This document shows positions 9,962 to 21,212 of a DNA stretch of 64,000 nucleotides, piece after piece (position 1 is the stretch's first letter; the number at the start of each line of letters is the position of its first letter). The notes beneath the pieces are model-generated. The model saw nothing but the letters and a program-made list of their open reading frames with translations, made no database searches and had not been told where the DNA came from. The stretch is taken from contig OV050030.1 in assembly GCA_920105625.2 (NCBI GenBank), forward strand, positions 72,246,900-72,310,899, written 5' to 3'. The position numbers and the translations under genes are program-made. Source of the stretch: Clusia tigrina (lineage: Eukaryota > Arthropoda > Insecta > Diptera > Clusiidae).

Positions 9962-11094
9962 TGTAAGGAACCTTCCTGCCTACGCTTATGCTGAAGTGAC
10001 ACTCGCCGTTGTACAGGGTCCATACAAAATTTGTTTATTTGCAGGGTTGATTATAACTATTATTTATTATTGGAAAGACTTAACCTATCTAACATCGACA
10101 TATATTTAACTCTAATACAGGGTGTTTTCCTGAAGTACGGCCGTGGTTTACAATATATTACCAGACCGTAGCTTTTACAATTATATGATATTTCAATATA
10201 CTTACGTGCGGTGGCGAGGAATCCCACGTTGCGGCGATATAGTCCGTGGTGTTGACCTATTTCCTGTACATAGGTCACGAGCGTATGAGTTAGCACCGAG
10301 AATGGCAGACGAATCCCGGAATTCTCGGTCTTGCAAAAGTCAGGATCTCAAGCGAGTATCCTATGTCTAGGTTAGCACTGAGAAAAGCAGACGAATCCCG
10401 AATTTCTCAGTGTAAAGAAAGCGTCAGTGTTCAGTGAATACTCACTAGGTGCTGCTTTGGACAAGAGCTGAGAAAGGCAGACGAATCCCGAAATTCTCAG
10501 TCTGGCAAAAGTCAGGATCTCAAGCGAGTATCCTATGTCTAGGTTAGCACTGAGAAAAGCAGACGAATCCCGAATTTCTCAGTGTAAAGAAAGCGTCAGT
10601 GTTCAGTGAATACTCACTAGGTGCTGCTTTGGACAAGAGCTGAGTAAGGCAGACGAATCCCGAAATTCTCAATCTAGCAAAAGTCAGGATCTCAAGCGAG
10701 TATCCTATGCGTAGGTTAGCACTGAGAAAAGCAGACGAATCCCGAATTTCTCAGTGTAACGATGCGTCAGTGTCCTAGGATAGTTACCTGTATGTTGTCA
10801 CTCTTCTGGCTCGCCGAAGAAGAAGGGTGAGTTACGCTCTGTACGCGTTTTTGTAATCCCTTTTCAGCTGTTTGTGGTGTGAGGTGTTCGAGCGTGTTTC
10901 CATATGGCCACCAAGTGTGCTACGTTCGATGCTGCAATTGTGTAGCTCTAGTGACCGCTAGATGGCGGTGATAGTTTTTTTTAGGTGTGGGCAACTCACA
11001 TGCGCGCGTGCGTGCCCACGTTGTGAGACCAAAATACGAGAATGGTCAGCATTTTGGTTCTTCAAAATATACTACTAAATAATCTACTCTTACA
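9962..11094 (-). repeat. Candidate long LTR of the split Gypsy element
   Basis: The block starts TGTAAGGAACC and ends CTCTTACA, giving TG...CA ends with a short terminal inverted repeat (TGTAAG/CTTACA). Immediately upstream on the minus strand is a purine-rich tract (11095-11125, GGAGAAGGGTGAAAAAAATA), which is where a polypurine tract should sit. The length of about 1.13 kb is long but known for some Gypsy lineages such as Osvaldo. No second copy or TSD is visible here, so this remains an inference. It contains the 172-bp hairpin-bearing tandem repeat. Confidence 0.4.
10290..10765. repeat. Tandem repeat, 172-bp period, with six hairpin motifs
   Basis: The core GCAGACGAATCCCG occurs at 10305, 10387, 10477, 10559, 10649 and 10731, with spacings of 82, 90, 82, 90 and 82. 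The array is therefore a dimeric 172-bp unit in about 2.7 copies. Each core sits in the loop of a near-perfect inverted repeat (for example ACTGAGAAA ... TTTCTCAGT). Within the copies the arms co-vary (CCGAGAA/TTCTCGG at the first). Confidence 0.9.
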
Positions 11095-11782
11095 TCTCAA
11101 CTTATTTTTTTCACCCTTCTCCAGATGGGACGGGCAGTATCTTCCTGCTCCTATTTTCTGCTTTTATATTTTTGGCTTGTTATATAACTAAATGCCAAGA
11201 ACGTTCACCCAGAAATTGTTTTCAGTGAATGCTCTTCACTCTCGAGACCTAACTCCTTGTTTTCATCACTATTGAAGTGCAAAGCAGCGGCCAATTGATA
11301 TTTTATTTAAAGTGATCATTTAAGAAACCGTATTTTCATTTTTTCTTTAATATTTTACGTTTATTTTCGGCACAAGTGAATTGTTATTGAATTTAATATA
11401 TTATTTGAATCGGTCTCACTTTTAATGCCTAAAAGCAAATTACATACATCACTCACGGGGCGAGAGACCATCCATCCATACAAAATAATACCGCCACAAA
11501 CAAACCTCCGCAATAGGCTTTTCAAAAAAAATTCAAAATTACAAGAGACCGATTTTTTGCCTGTCTGTTTCTTATATACCCTAACAATCATTTTTACTCT
11601 TCCGCTACTCTCCTCTATGTGTATCCCTTCTACTACCTGCATTTACATCCTTTGACCCGCCTTTCATACACTTGCCCAGTTTGACCTACTAAGCAGCAGT
11701 CTAGCAACAGCAGCACTGAGAAGGTCAACCACCTTACTCTTATCTGCCATTGACCACCAATCCCACTTCATACTATCATTCC
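11095..11782 (-). other. 3' region of the split Gypsy element, gene content unclear
   Basis: Between the purine-rich tract (11095-11125) and the LINE insertion point there is no clean frame. Minus-strand translation just left of 11775 includes a hydrophobic run (LTFSVLLLLDCCLVG) followed by a basic segment, which could be a signal-peptide-like start of a third, env-type frame. That is speculative. The sequence should join 17493 rightwards if the LINE is removed. Confidence 0.3.
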
Positions 11783-12280
11783 TTACTGTGTGCTGGAACA
11801 TGGCACATGAAAGACGGTGACATGGTCCAGTTACGCAAACTAAGAACTACCTTCAACGCACAGGTTGAAAGTAGTTTACTACGATTCCTGCTCAGTCGTT
11901 AAGGCTAGTTAGTAGTCGTACTGGCCAATATCGAACGTCTCACTGAGACCGCCGGATCGCCTAGACACTAACAATTGGTCAGCCCTTCGGGGAAGTGCGG
12001 CAATTACTTTACAGACCAATGGCCCACTTTCAGTACGGTCATGTCTCTGCTGGACTTGGGTCGCCGATTGCCGGGCGGGGGAGAGAGAAAACTCCCTGGG
12101 GCAGGGTTCACCAGACATATTGGCCCATAAAAAAAAACACCCTAAATTCACGGCGGAACAGCTATGCCAGTGAGCTTGCTTGACGGGGTAGAGTCAAGCT
12201 TAATAGCGAACTCCGTACGAGGTCCGGCGAACCTACGGTTTTAATTAGCCTTACCACGGGGGCGCCCGTGGGTGACCAAA

Positions 12281-13763
12281 ATGCAAAAGAAAACTAAAGA
12301 AAAATATATGGAAAACTTAAGCCTATATGAAAAAAAAATGGACTGCACACTTTCAAATGTGCATATTGTGGCTACAATGAGCCAACAGCCATCATTGGCC
12401 GAGGGGGCATCTGGTCCCATCGACAATGAAAGCATGGAGCACGACCTGTTGGGGGGGGGGCACCCGGTCCCTTAACCGACAGGCCGGAGGAGATGGACAT
12501 CCCACTTAGCCAGGAATCGGCTGGGGTGTCTATCTCCTCGGAACAGGAGAGATATCTTCTTGAACCTGCTCCAGAGAAGATTCCAAAACTTAGGGTGGAC
12601 GTAAACGTTTTAAGGCTTTGCTTGCCAGGGGCATATCGCTGGAAACAGCTCGGTCCTTGGCGGCAAATCCAGCCAACGTGTCTGCGCGATGGACCCCTAA
12701 AAGATCCCGTTCAGATGGCTCCACGCCGACATCGAACTCCAGGCCGACAAAGCGGTTTGCACAAGAGGGCAACAAAAACATTGATAAAATGTCAATAGCG
12801 CCCCCAGCGGACCCGCCGGTGTGTGGTGAGATGAAGGAGGCGGAGACCTTACTTGGGGGCGAACCTGGTCCCAGTAAGAGGGTGGCGAGTGTCTCTGAAA
12901 GACATGGCGTGCAGGGCGCCTCCTTGGGGGTCCCCTGCTCAAAGCCTACTCTAGCGGAGACAGTCTGCTCCAAAAAGATAGGGGTTATACCTAGCAATTT
13001 CCCGGAGGGCATATGGTCCACTGAAGAAATTGGGAAGGTACAACGGTGCATTCTCGACAAGATGTTCGAGACTCGTGGGGGCCCAGTGAAGCCACACTTT
13101 GCAGGCTGTAGTTTCAAGCCTGGATGGTTGACGATCAACTGTCTGGACGACGAAACCGTAGCCTGGGCTGAAGAATGGATACCAGCCATGAAGCCATGGG
13201 AGGGGGCTGAGTTGAAGGTGGTGGACGAGGCAAAAGTGCCAAAGGCCAAGATCTTCGTTGGCTACTTTCCCGGCTCGGTATCTTGGCAAAATGACCGCAT
13301 TTTGGGGCAAGTGGAGTCGCAGAATTCGGGCATTAGTGTCAGCGAGTGGCGGGTGCTCCATCGCCTACAAAAAGGTGACCAGGTCGAGCTGGCAATTGCT
13401 CTGGACCCCAACTCGTCTGAAAGGGTTGACACACTGGGTAACAAGGTCTACTATGGCTTTGGCAGTACCCAGCTCCGACCTAGACTGAAGGGGAACAGGG
13501 CAAAATCTGCTATTGGTGTTGAAGAGCAACCAACAACATCTGTTGCAGCGCGGGCAAAGCAGAGTAGCCAGAAGCCGAAAACGGGGCCCATTTTCACAAA
13601 GCCAGTACCGAGAGCGGAGAGAGGCAACACACGTGTCCAACGTCCAGGACCATCTGCTCTCTCTGGTAGGCTCAGGAAATGGGAGAGAAAAGACCCGGAG
13701 GCTGCGGAAACTTTGCGGAGCACAAAGGGTGGTAAGATCCGCAAGGATCGGTCTGGGAAATAA
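12281..13763 (+). pseudogene. LOA#1 ORF1 protein (DUF4780-type), frame-broken
   Basis: ORF1 proteins of LINEs bind their own RNA and form the ribonucleoprotein. A likely start is ATG 12281 (MQKKTKEKYMENL). The frame slips at a run of ten G (12451-12460), and again between about 12595 and 12611, after which it is open from 12612 to the stop at 13763 (about 380 residues). The C-terminal half carries the domain typical of insect LOA-like ORF1: GGPVKPHFAGCSF, GWLTINCLDDETVAWAEEW, and KAKIFVGYFPGS followed by a WRVLHR segment. The last 80 residues are basic (Arg/Lys/Pro-rich). No CCHC knuckle is visible. Confidence 0.8.
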
Positions 13764-16700
13764 TGTCCCAGGCCCCACCACGAACGTAAAACTCTTGGAA
13801 GCAGCTTCACTGTCTCCAAATAAATCTCCACAGGGCTATAGCAGCCTCTTACAGGCTCAGTGCCTTGGTGGAACACCAGAGTCTGGACTTCGTAGCCATT
13901 CAAGAACCATGGGCCACAAATGGGCGCATAAATGGTCTGCAGACAAAAACATGTAAGTTGATCTATGATAATAATGTTGACCGACCGAGGGCAGCGATCA
14001 TGATCAACAAAAATATTAAATTCCTCCCAATTTCAGAGCTTCTACAACGCGATCTGGTGGCAGTACAGGCAGAAGTGCCTAGTGCCAAAGGGAGGAGAAC
14101 GGTAGTCCTGGCCTCCATGTACTTACCTGGCGACACAGAGGACGCGGTATCACGCGAACTCCAGCAGCTTACGGAGTACTGTCGCACTCGCAGTCTACAG
14201 TGGGTGGTGTGCTGCGACGCAAACGCGCACCACACGGTATGGGGAAGCACGGACACGAACGGGCGAGGTGAGTCACTTCTTGATTTTATTACGACAAACA
14301 ATCTGGTGGTGGTAAATAGGGGTGACGAGCCTACCTTTATGAATGCGATAAGGGGGGAGGTGTTAGATCTCACCCTAACTAGCGCATTCATATCAAATAA
14401 CATTTCTAATTGGAGGGTGCTTAATGAGGTCTCCTTGTCGGACCATAGGTACATTTGCTTTGATCTGGGGGGGGAGATTAGAGGCACCTTCGAAATGAGA
14501 AATGTTAGGAAGACCAACTGGTCGATATATAACTTTTACTTAGAGCAAAATATTGCGTGCCTTAGTGAAAAAATAAGTAACTCTCAGGAACTAGATCTTG
14601 AAGTTAACAAATTAAATAATATAATAATCGAGGCTTTTGAAAGTAGCTGCAATTTAGTTGTGAAGAAACGTTCTAGGAACGTACCCTGGTGGATCGGGGA
14701 GCTAAATGTTTTGCGCAAAAAAGCCCGTCAACTCTTTAATAGGGCCAAGTCTAATGGTGACTGGGCATCTTATAGAAGTGCCTTAACGGCCTATAATAAT
14801 GAGTTGAGAAGATCTAAGAGAGACTCATGGAAAAAGTACTGTGAGGAGATTGAAACCCTCCCAGCAGCTACCCGACTCCAGAAGTCACTCAATAAAGATC
14901 ACTCAAACGGACTTTCTACACTCAAGAAGCCTGACGGAAATTTTACGGAGAGCCTGGAAGAGACGGGACAGCTTTTGTTGGACACTCACTTTCCAGGCTG
15001 TGCCACTAGCGGAGAGGATAGTGAAATCATCGAGAATACTCGTTTCTTGATGCCTACACGGAGGGAACTCTCACTGGCTCGCAGAATCTTCACCGTCAAT
15101 AAAACCAAATGGGCTATCTCCACTTTTAGACCATTCAAATCGCCAGGTGTCGATAATATACAACCGTGCCTACTTCGGCAAGGTGTTGATGTATTAGCAC
15201 CTGTGCTAACAAACATTTTCAGGATAAGCCTGGAGCTAGGCATAGTGCCTAAACCTTGGACGAAGGCTAGGGTGGCTTTCATACCGAAAGCAGGCAAAAA
15301 GGCGGACCACACGACAAAAGCCTATCGGCCCATTAGCCTGACGTCATTCCTGCTAAAAGTTATGGAAAAAATTCTGGACCAATATATCAGGGAAACTTAT
15401 CTTAAAGATTCTCCTCTTCATATTGAACAATACGCTTACCAATCAGGCAAATCGACTGAGACAGCCATACATAGCTTAACAAGCAAATTGAAAAGGCGTT
15501 TGAGGGTAAAGAAATAGCTCTCTGTACATCGGTTGACATTACGGGGGCTTTTGACAATGCTACTTTCAGATCAATTGAGGAGGGGATGAACAGGAAAGGT
15601 ATACAAAGACTGATCATAACATGGGTTCTCAATATGCTGAAAAACAGAACGACAATCTTTGAAACAGGGACAGCAAAGCAAATTGTCAGGTCAACCAAAG
15701 GATGTCCCCAGGGGGGCGTCCTATCGCCACTTCTATGGTTATTGGTTATCGACGAGCTCTTACAAACTCTCAATGACCTCGGATACGAAGTTCAGGGCTT
15801 TGCGGATGATTTGGTAATTATGGTCAGAGGCAAGTTTGACTCTACCATAACAGATCGCATGCAACTAGCTCTTGACATCACTCAAAACTGGTGTCAGGAG
15901 AAAGGCCTATCGATAAATCCGAATAAAACAAACGTGGTACCCTTCACCAAAAGAAGGAAACTGAATCTGGGGACCTTAAGTTTAGGGACCACAAACTTAA
16001 CAATGTCCAATGAAATGAAATATCTGGGAGTAATCCTGGACAAAACTCTAACTTGGAAAAACCACTTATCATACATAACTAGTAAAGCCTTAAGAGCAAT
16101 TTATGCTTGCCAGAGGTTGTACGGTAAAACATGGGGACTACGGCCAAAAATGATGGCGTGGTCATATAAAACAATAATAGTACCAATGATTACTTATGCG
16201 TCGTTGGTATGGTGGCCAAAAGTCAACCAAACAGGAGCTCAGAGGACTCTTAACAAGATTCACCGTATAGCCTGTTTGAGTGTGACGGGAGCAATGAGAA
16301 CGTGCCCCACACTAGCTTTGGGAGTGATCACTGGACTGACTCCTCTACACCTTGTAGTTAAAAGGATGGCGGCCAGCGCGGCCCTAAGGCTACCTAATCT
16401 AGCACATCTTAAAGAAGGCAACCTTTCGGGGCACGCAAAGATTCTGGACACTGTCTGGAATTCTCCGTGCCTCATGGTCTTCGACAAAATGGACAGAAAA
16501 TTAGACTTCTCAAAGCAGTTCAAAGTGGTCATCAGTGACCGTTCAGCTTGGAGAAACAAGGAAATAACAATAAAACAGGACTCTCAGTTGTGGTATACAG
16601 ATGGGTCCAAAATGGAAGATGGCAGTGCAGGAGCTGGAATTGTAGGGCCAAATTTCCAAAAAGCAATTGCAATGGGAAAAACAGCTTCCATTTTTCAGGC

Positions 16701-17409
16701 GGAGGTCCACGCTTTAGAGTTATGTGCTAGAGAATGTCTACGCAGGGGTACACGCAACACCAAAGTATGCATACTCTCAGATAGCCAGGCAGCTCTAAAA
16801 TCATTAATAAACTTCTCATTCCAATCAAAGCTGGTCTGGGAATGCTGTAAACTTCTCAATACCCTAGCAGCGGGAAACTCTGTTACGCTAATGTGGGTAC
16901 CGGGACACGAGGGACATGAGGGCAACGAAATGGCAGATTCTTTAGCAAAAAAGGGTGCAGACACTGCCTTTATAGGCCCAGAACCCTTCTGTGGGGTAAA
17001 CAGTAGCTTTACAAATAACTTGTTGTGCGAACAGGAAAAACGAAGTCTGCTAAACTACTGGAGAGCCCAAAAAGGCATGCGGCAGTCGAGACTACTCATT
17101 GATCCTGAACACATCAGGGTAGATGCTTCTTTAAACCTCAGCAGAAATGACATCAAACTATACACTGAACTTTTAACAGGACACTGTAAACTAAATTACC
17201 ACCTGAAGAAAATAGGCGTGGTAGAAGACGATTCTTGTCGACTCTGTCAAGAGGAGCAGGAAACGGCAGAACACATTCTATGCACTTGCCCAGCGGTGGC
17301 AAGACGCAGACATAAGTACCTAGGCAGTGGGTTCATATCTCCAAATCACCTAGTTAAAATTAAGCCCACAGCAGTTACGAGATTTATAAACAGTCTAGGA
17401 CTGTTTTAG
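13763..17409 (+). pseudogene. LOA#1 ORF2: endonuclease, reverse transcriptase, RNase H
   Basis: The start ATG at 13763-13765 overlaps the ORF1 stop as TAATG. An in-frame TAA at 13787-13789 follows, then the frame is open. Endonuclease: LQINLHRAIAAS, FVAIQEPW, CDANAHHTVWGS, SLSDHRYICF (about 13810-14480). Reverse transcriptase: AFIPKAGK, YRPISLTSFLLKVMEKI, DITGAFDNA, GCPQGGVLSPLLW, and catalytic FADD at 15799-15810. A one-base frameshift near 15483-15495 splits the RT. RNase H: YTDGS, FQAEVHALE, LSDSQAA, GHEGHEGNEMADS (16595-16960). A CRLC...HILC finger ends it. All visible catalytic residues are kept; only the stop and the one frameshift disable it. Confidence 0.88.
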
Positions 17410-17462
17410 TTGGGTACGAGGCTGCACAATAGATCTTTTAGGTCGCGGTGTTCTTTTAGCCT

Positions 17463-17484
17463 GTCAATAATAATAATAATAATA
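17463..17484 (+). repeat. (AAT)n 3' tail of LOA#1
   Basis: Seven trinucleotide units directly follow the sequence AGATCTTTTAGGTCGC...GTGT, which also ends the LINE at 53209-58520 before its own ATT-type tail. Trinucleotide tails are typical of LOA-like LINE ends. Confidence 0.85.
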
Positions 17485-17492
17485 ATCATTCC

Positions 17493-18190
17493 ATTATTTC
17501 AAATTTAATAGAGTATTTTCCTCACTGATCACTTCGGTTCGTACACGGGCTAAGCTTATCGGTAACAAAAACCATCTACCATCCCAGTGTAGGTCAATCT
17601 TTCCCAAAAAAAAAAAAAAACTGAGGATGGGAGCACAACGGAGACACCGCTGACAGGACACTAAGTACAAAAATAAAATATAAAAAGACCAGGAGGACTG
17701 ACAGCTCCGCCAGAACACGGGTGGAAGCGTCGTCTCACTCAACATAGGCCACCGCCCATAGATTGCACCCCGAGAAAACTCTACGCTTTACCTTGAGCTA
17801 GACATGCAACTCTCTATACATGTATTTAAATATACATGTTCCTAAACTAACATTAATATTTCTTTTTCAGATCCACCACACAGACTATTAATTCGGATTC
17901 CATCTCCTACTGGCATGGCAATTATCACAAAACAAGATAACTTTACACACTTCTTATCATTAGCCCAATATTTATTTCCTATTTTCAAGCATTGGACTCG
18001 AAGAGCAACATTCAACAATATACTCATCTTAGACGCTAACACACCCACACATGCCATATCGTATAAACAGCAACAAATTTATTTTTTTCGTCCTATAAAG
18101 CACCTAGTAATCATTTCCCTTTTCAGATTCCTTAGTCTCCATTCAGCTATTATATTTTGGGTGTTTCGTCATGCTCTCTAACACAGCGCC
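17493..18190 (-). other. Gypsy#1 region downstream of integrase
   Basis: No clear gene. It includes a 15-A run at 17597-17611, and an imperfect minus-strand frame at 17842-18057. It should connect with 11782 leftwards once the LOA LINE is removed. Confidence 0.35.
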
Positions 18191-20282
18191 TCTCAGCGCA
18201 TATAAGTGTTTCATTTTATTAAATTGTTTTATGTCCTTCGCGTGGAACACATCCAATGGTTTGCCACTCATTCCCTCTAGCTCGTATAGGCTGTGCCCTA
18301 ATATCTTTTTCACTCTACATTTAACAAACTTCTTCCAAATCTTCTTAACACAAAGTTCCGTTTGTAGACTTCCTGTCTACCGTAAATTTAATTACTCGCG
18401 CACGTCTGCTATACTGTTTTACCCCCTTTACATATGCTATATGCATATTCCTCACTATACTCCTGCGCGTCATCGCCATTCTATCCTCTCTCGGCAGCAT
18501 GAATACCTCACTGACTTCATATATATCCAGTCTCCTTGCTAGCACATAGTCTGCCCCACAGGTATGCATATGCTGTCCAAACAGCGGAAAATATGAGGTG
18601 ACTGCCATAGCTTGGTGCACAGCACTCCGAATTGCGCATGCTATTTCCGTCAGATACACATCCCAATCCTTATGGTCCTCTTTCAAATACGCTCTTACTT
18701 CAGTCAACACTGACTGGTTCACCCTCCCAGCTGCATTTGATTGCGGCGAATACACCCCCATCCTAATGGGGGTTAATCTATAAAATTTCATCATCTGCAT
18801 AAACTCCTTTGCCATGAACTGTTTCCCATTGTCGGAATGGATTATTTCTATCATAGACCAAAAGTTGCACTACCCTTCGCGCTTTAGCTTCCCGCATATA
18901 TTTCAAGAACGTGTACTTGGAGAAGTGGTCAACTACAATAAACACATACGCGATTCCCATTTTGAGCATGGTACTTCCCCAAAAATCAATATATAATTTT
19001 TGAAACGGGTGAACTATCACTACCGACTCTCCCATGACTGGACGCATCACCCTGTTTGCTGGTTTTACTTCTTTGCATACCGCACAACTCTGGACGTAGT
19101 TCCTTACCTATGATGCCATACCTGGCCAATAATATAGTTGCCGTAATCGATACAATGTCTTAGCCACACCACCATGCGCAGCGGTCTTTAGCTCATGGGC
19201 ATTCTCTACTAACGCTGCCGTTACCTCCTTAGGCACCCACAACTTCCAACGTCGTTCGTTCATCCACTCGTCTTCCCGGCTTGCCTCCGTTCACTTATAA
19301 ATGTAATCTTCCACCATTTTCACATCAGGTAACCTCTCCTGAATCTGTCGTACCGTCTCCATGATATTTAGATATACCGGCGAGGTAAAAGCTGTAGTGT
19401 CAAACCCAAGAACACGCTCACTCACTTCTTCTATGCCCACGGCAAGAGCCAACATGTCTGCCACTACATTGTCTGACCCTTTCCAATGTTCAATCTCAAA
19501 GTTAAAACTCTGTAGTTGCAGCGATCATCTCGCTAACCTAAAACTCAAGTCTCTAAGTGACATCAGCCAATTCAGACTTGCATGGTCTGTTACAATGGTA
19601 AACGGCCGTCATCTCCACATACGGCCAATATCGTTTGACTGCCAGTACGGCAGCCAGACACTCCTGGCATTATTCAACTTTTGGGAGTAAAGCGCAATTG
19701 GCCAAAACCGCTCCGATACCTATGTCGGAAGCGTCTCATTGAATTGAGAATTGTTTAGAGAAATCCGGATGTAGCAGCACTGGCGCGATTGCCAGTTTAT
19801 TGAATCGCCGCGGGTGTCACTTTCAATTTATGTCCCTTCTCCAGAAGATCACTTCTTGGGGCTGCTAGCTCCGCAAAATCCCTAATAAACCGTCAATACC
19901 ACCCTATTGTTCCTAAAAACCTGCGTACCTCTTTAGGATACTTCGGCACCGAAACCTTCGTGATCGCCTTTACCTTCTTTGGAACCGTCTTCAGCGAACC
20001 TCCTTCTACTATGAAACACAAAAACCTGTGCTCTTTAAAGCAAAACTGCGACTTTTCCATTCCTATAGTCAAATTCGCCTTTTGCAAACACTCAATAACT
20101 GCAAATGGAATTCAAAATCTTTCGCGATCACCAATAGGTCGTCCAGGTATACAAACACATTCCCCTTCAATCGCTGGGGAATCACCTTGTCCATCAGTCT
20201 ACTTAATCCGTGTGGCGTATTGCACAGGCCAAACGGCATTACTGTAAATTAGTATAAGGGCCGCACTGGCACCGGCTCTAAT
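18175..20282 (-). pseudogene. Gypsy#1 pol: RT end, RNase H, integrase
   Basis: Minus-strand blocks: FTVMPFGLCNTPHGLSRLMD and VFVYLDDLLVIAK (about 20120-20255), LTIGMEKSQFCFKE and KEVRRFLGTIGWY (19893-20087), a worn RNase H (19500-19800), a zinc-binding H-H-C-C stretch ending CAVCKEVKPANR (about 19080-19230), integrase core YIDFWG, IHSDNGKQF and YSPQSNAAGRVNQ (18700-19050), and a C-terminal KKILGHSLYELEGMSGKPLD block (about 18200-18310). The YLDD is intact, but the third integrase residue, normally Glu, is Gly (GGG, minus strand, 18726-18728). There are several stops and shifts. Left of the Jockey junction nothing of the N-terminal RT remains. Confidence 0.82.
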
Positions 20283-20284
20283 AA

Positions 20285-21212
20285 GTTCATCAACAAGCTA
20301 ACAAAAGTCATAGATTCAAAAAGTTTCCACGTAACCCCGATCATTAGAGGTAATATACCAGAAACAAAAATTCAAATATATAGCGAGGGAAATTATAGGA
20401 TCGTTATAAAAAACTGCGATACAGAAAACAGGAACTAATACACTTATCAGATCAAAAGTAATAAGGGCCTTACAATTGTTATAAAGGGGCTAGAATCAGA
20501 TATTCCCCCCGCTGAAATCAAATAAGCATTAAATGATGTAGGATTCCTAGTTCGCTCAATTATTAGTATAATTAATCGCAACAAAATCCCCCAACAACTG
20601 TTTTTTTAGCCAGAAACCCAAAAGCTTAAAAAAGGGGAAGTACATGGCATATATAACCCCCGCTACCTTATGCATCGTAGAATTACGGTGGAGCAGCCCC
20701 CCAAACGGAATGGTCCAGTACAATGTTCTAATTGCCAAAAGTTCGGGCACACTAGATCCTACTGCACACTTGGTAGTGTATGTCCTGCCTGTAATGATTT
20801 ACACTCTACATCAAAATGTACCAAGACCAGAACTGAAATTGCTACTAGAAAATGCAGTAATTGTGGCGGTAACCATACTGCCAACTATAGAGGTTGCCCT
20901 GTTTACCAGGAAATTAGGAATAAGGACCCTCAGCTAAAGTACAAGCGCACTCAAGTTAGGTCAAATATTCCTGTCATTGCACAACCACAGAGGCCAATTT
21001 TATATTGCGACACAGGGACAAGGTACGCAGGGGTGTTTAAGTCAGGGGGCGACCCGAAGATGGGTAGCGGTACAAATCATCAGAACTTTGAAGGGATGAT
21101 AGCAACGCTCACCCAATGTATGACCCAGTTTATGACTTCAATACAAACTATGATCCAAGAAATGATGAGATACCAAAATCAGCTTATGCAGCTTCTGCTA
21201 TCTCAGAAATGA
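20285..21212 (+). pseudogene. Jockey#1 ORF1 (nucleocapsid-like, CCHC knuckles)
   Basis: The N-terminal half (20285-20669) is readable with two stops (TIVIKGLESDIPPAEIK, ALNDVGFLVRSI, ETQKLKKGEVHGIYNPRYL), the RNA-binding fold usual for Jockey ORF1. The open part from 20636 has CSNCQKFGHTRSYC, CPACNDLHSTSKC and CSNCGGNHTANYRGC, three zinc knuckles in the usual order, then a Met/Gln-rich tail (LTQCMTQFMTSIQTM). ORF1 ends at TGA 21210-21212, which overlaps the ORF2 start as ATGA. The protein would coat the element RNA. Confidence 0.85.

Larger units (their letters stand above)
11783..17484 (+). mobile_element. R1/LOA-group LINE, nearly complete (LOA#1)
   Basis: A 5' region of about 500 bases, ORF1, ORF2 with apurinic-type endonuclease, reverse transcriptase, RNase H and C-terminal zinc finger, and a tail of (AAT)n. 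RNase H after the RT points to the LOA (or I) clade and not to classical R1. The short direct repeat ATCATTCC at 11775-11782 and 17485-17492 may be the TSD; it is only 8 bases, so the 5' boundary is tentative. Only a handful of lesions break the ORFs, making this the best-kept autonomous element of the window. Confidence 0.85.

Noticed and set aside
10290..10765. CRISPR-like array
   Set aside because: Repeats are dimeric with conserved, not unique, intervening sequence, and the surroundings are eukaryotic transposons.
12590..13361. Long minus-strand frames opposite LOA#1 ORF1
   Set aside because: They mirror a GC-rich coding strand, contain no family motif, and lie antisense to a well-supported ORF1.
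13963..14517. Minus-strand frame of 184 residues inside LOA#1
   Set aside because: Shadow of the endonuclease coding sequence on the plus strand.
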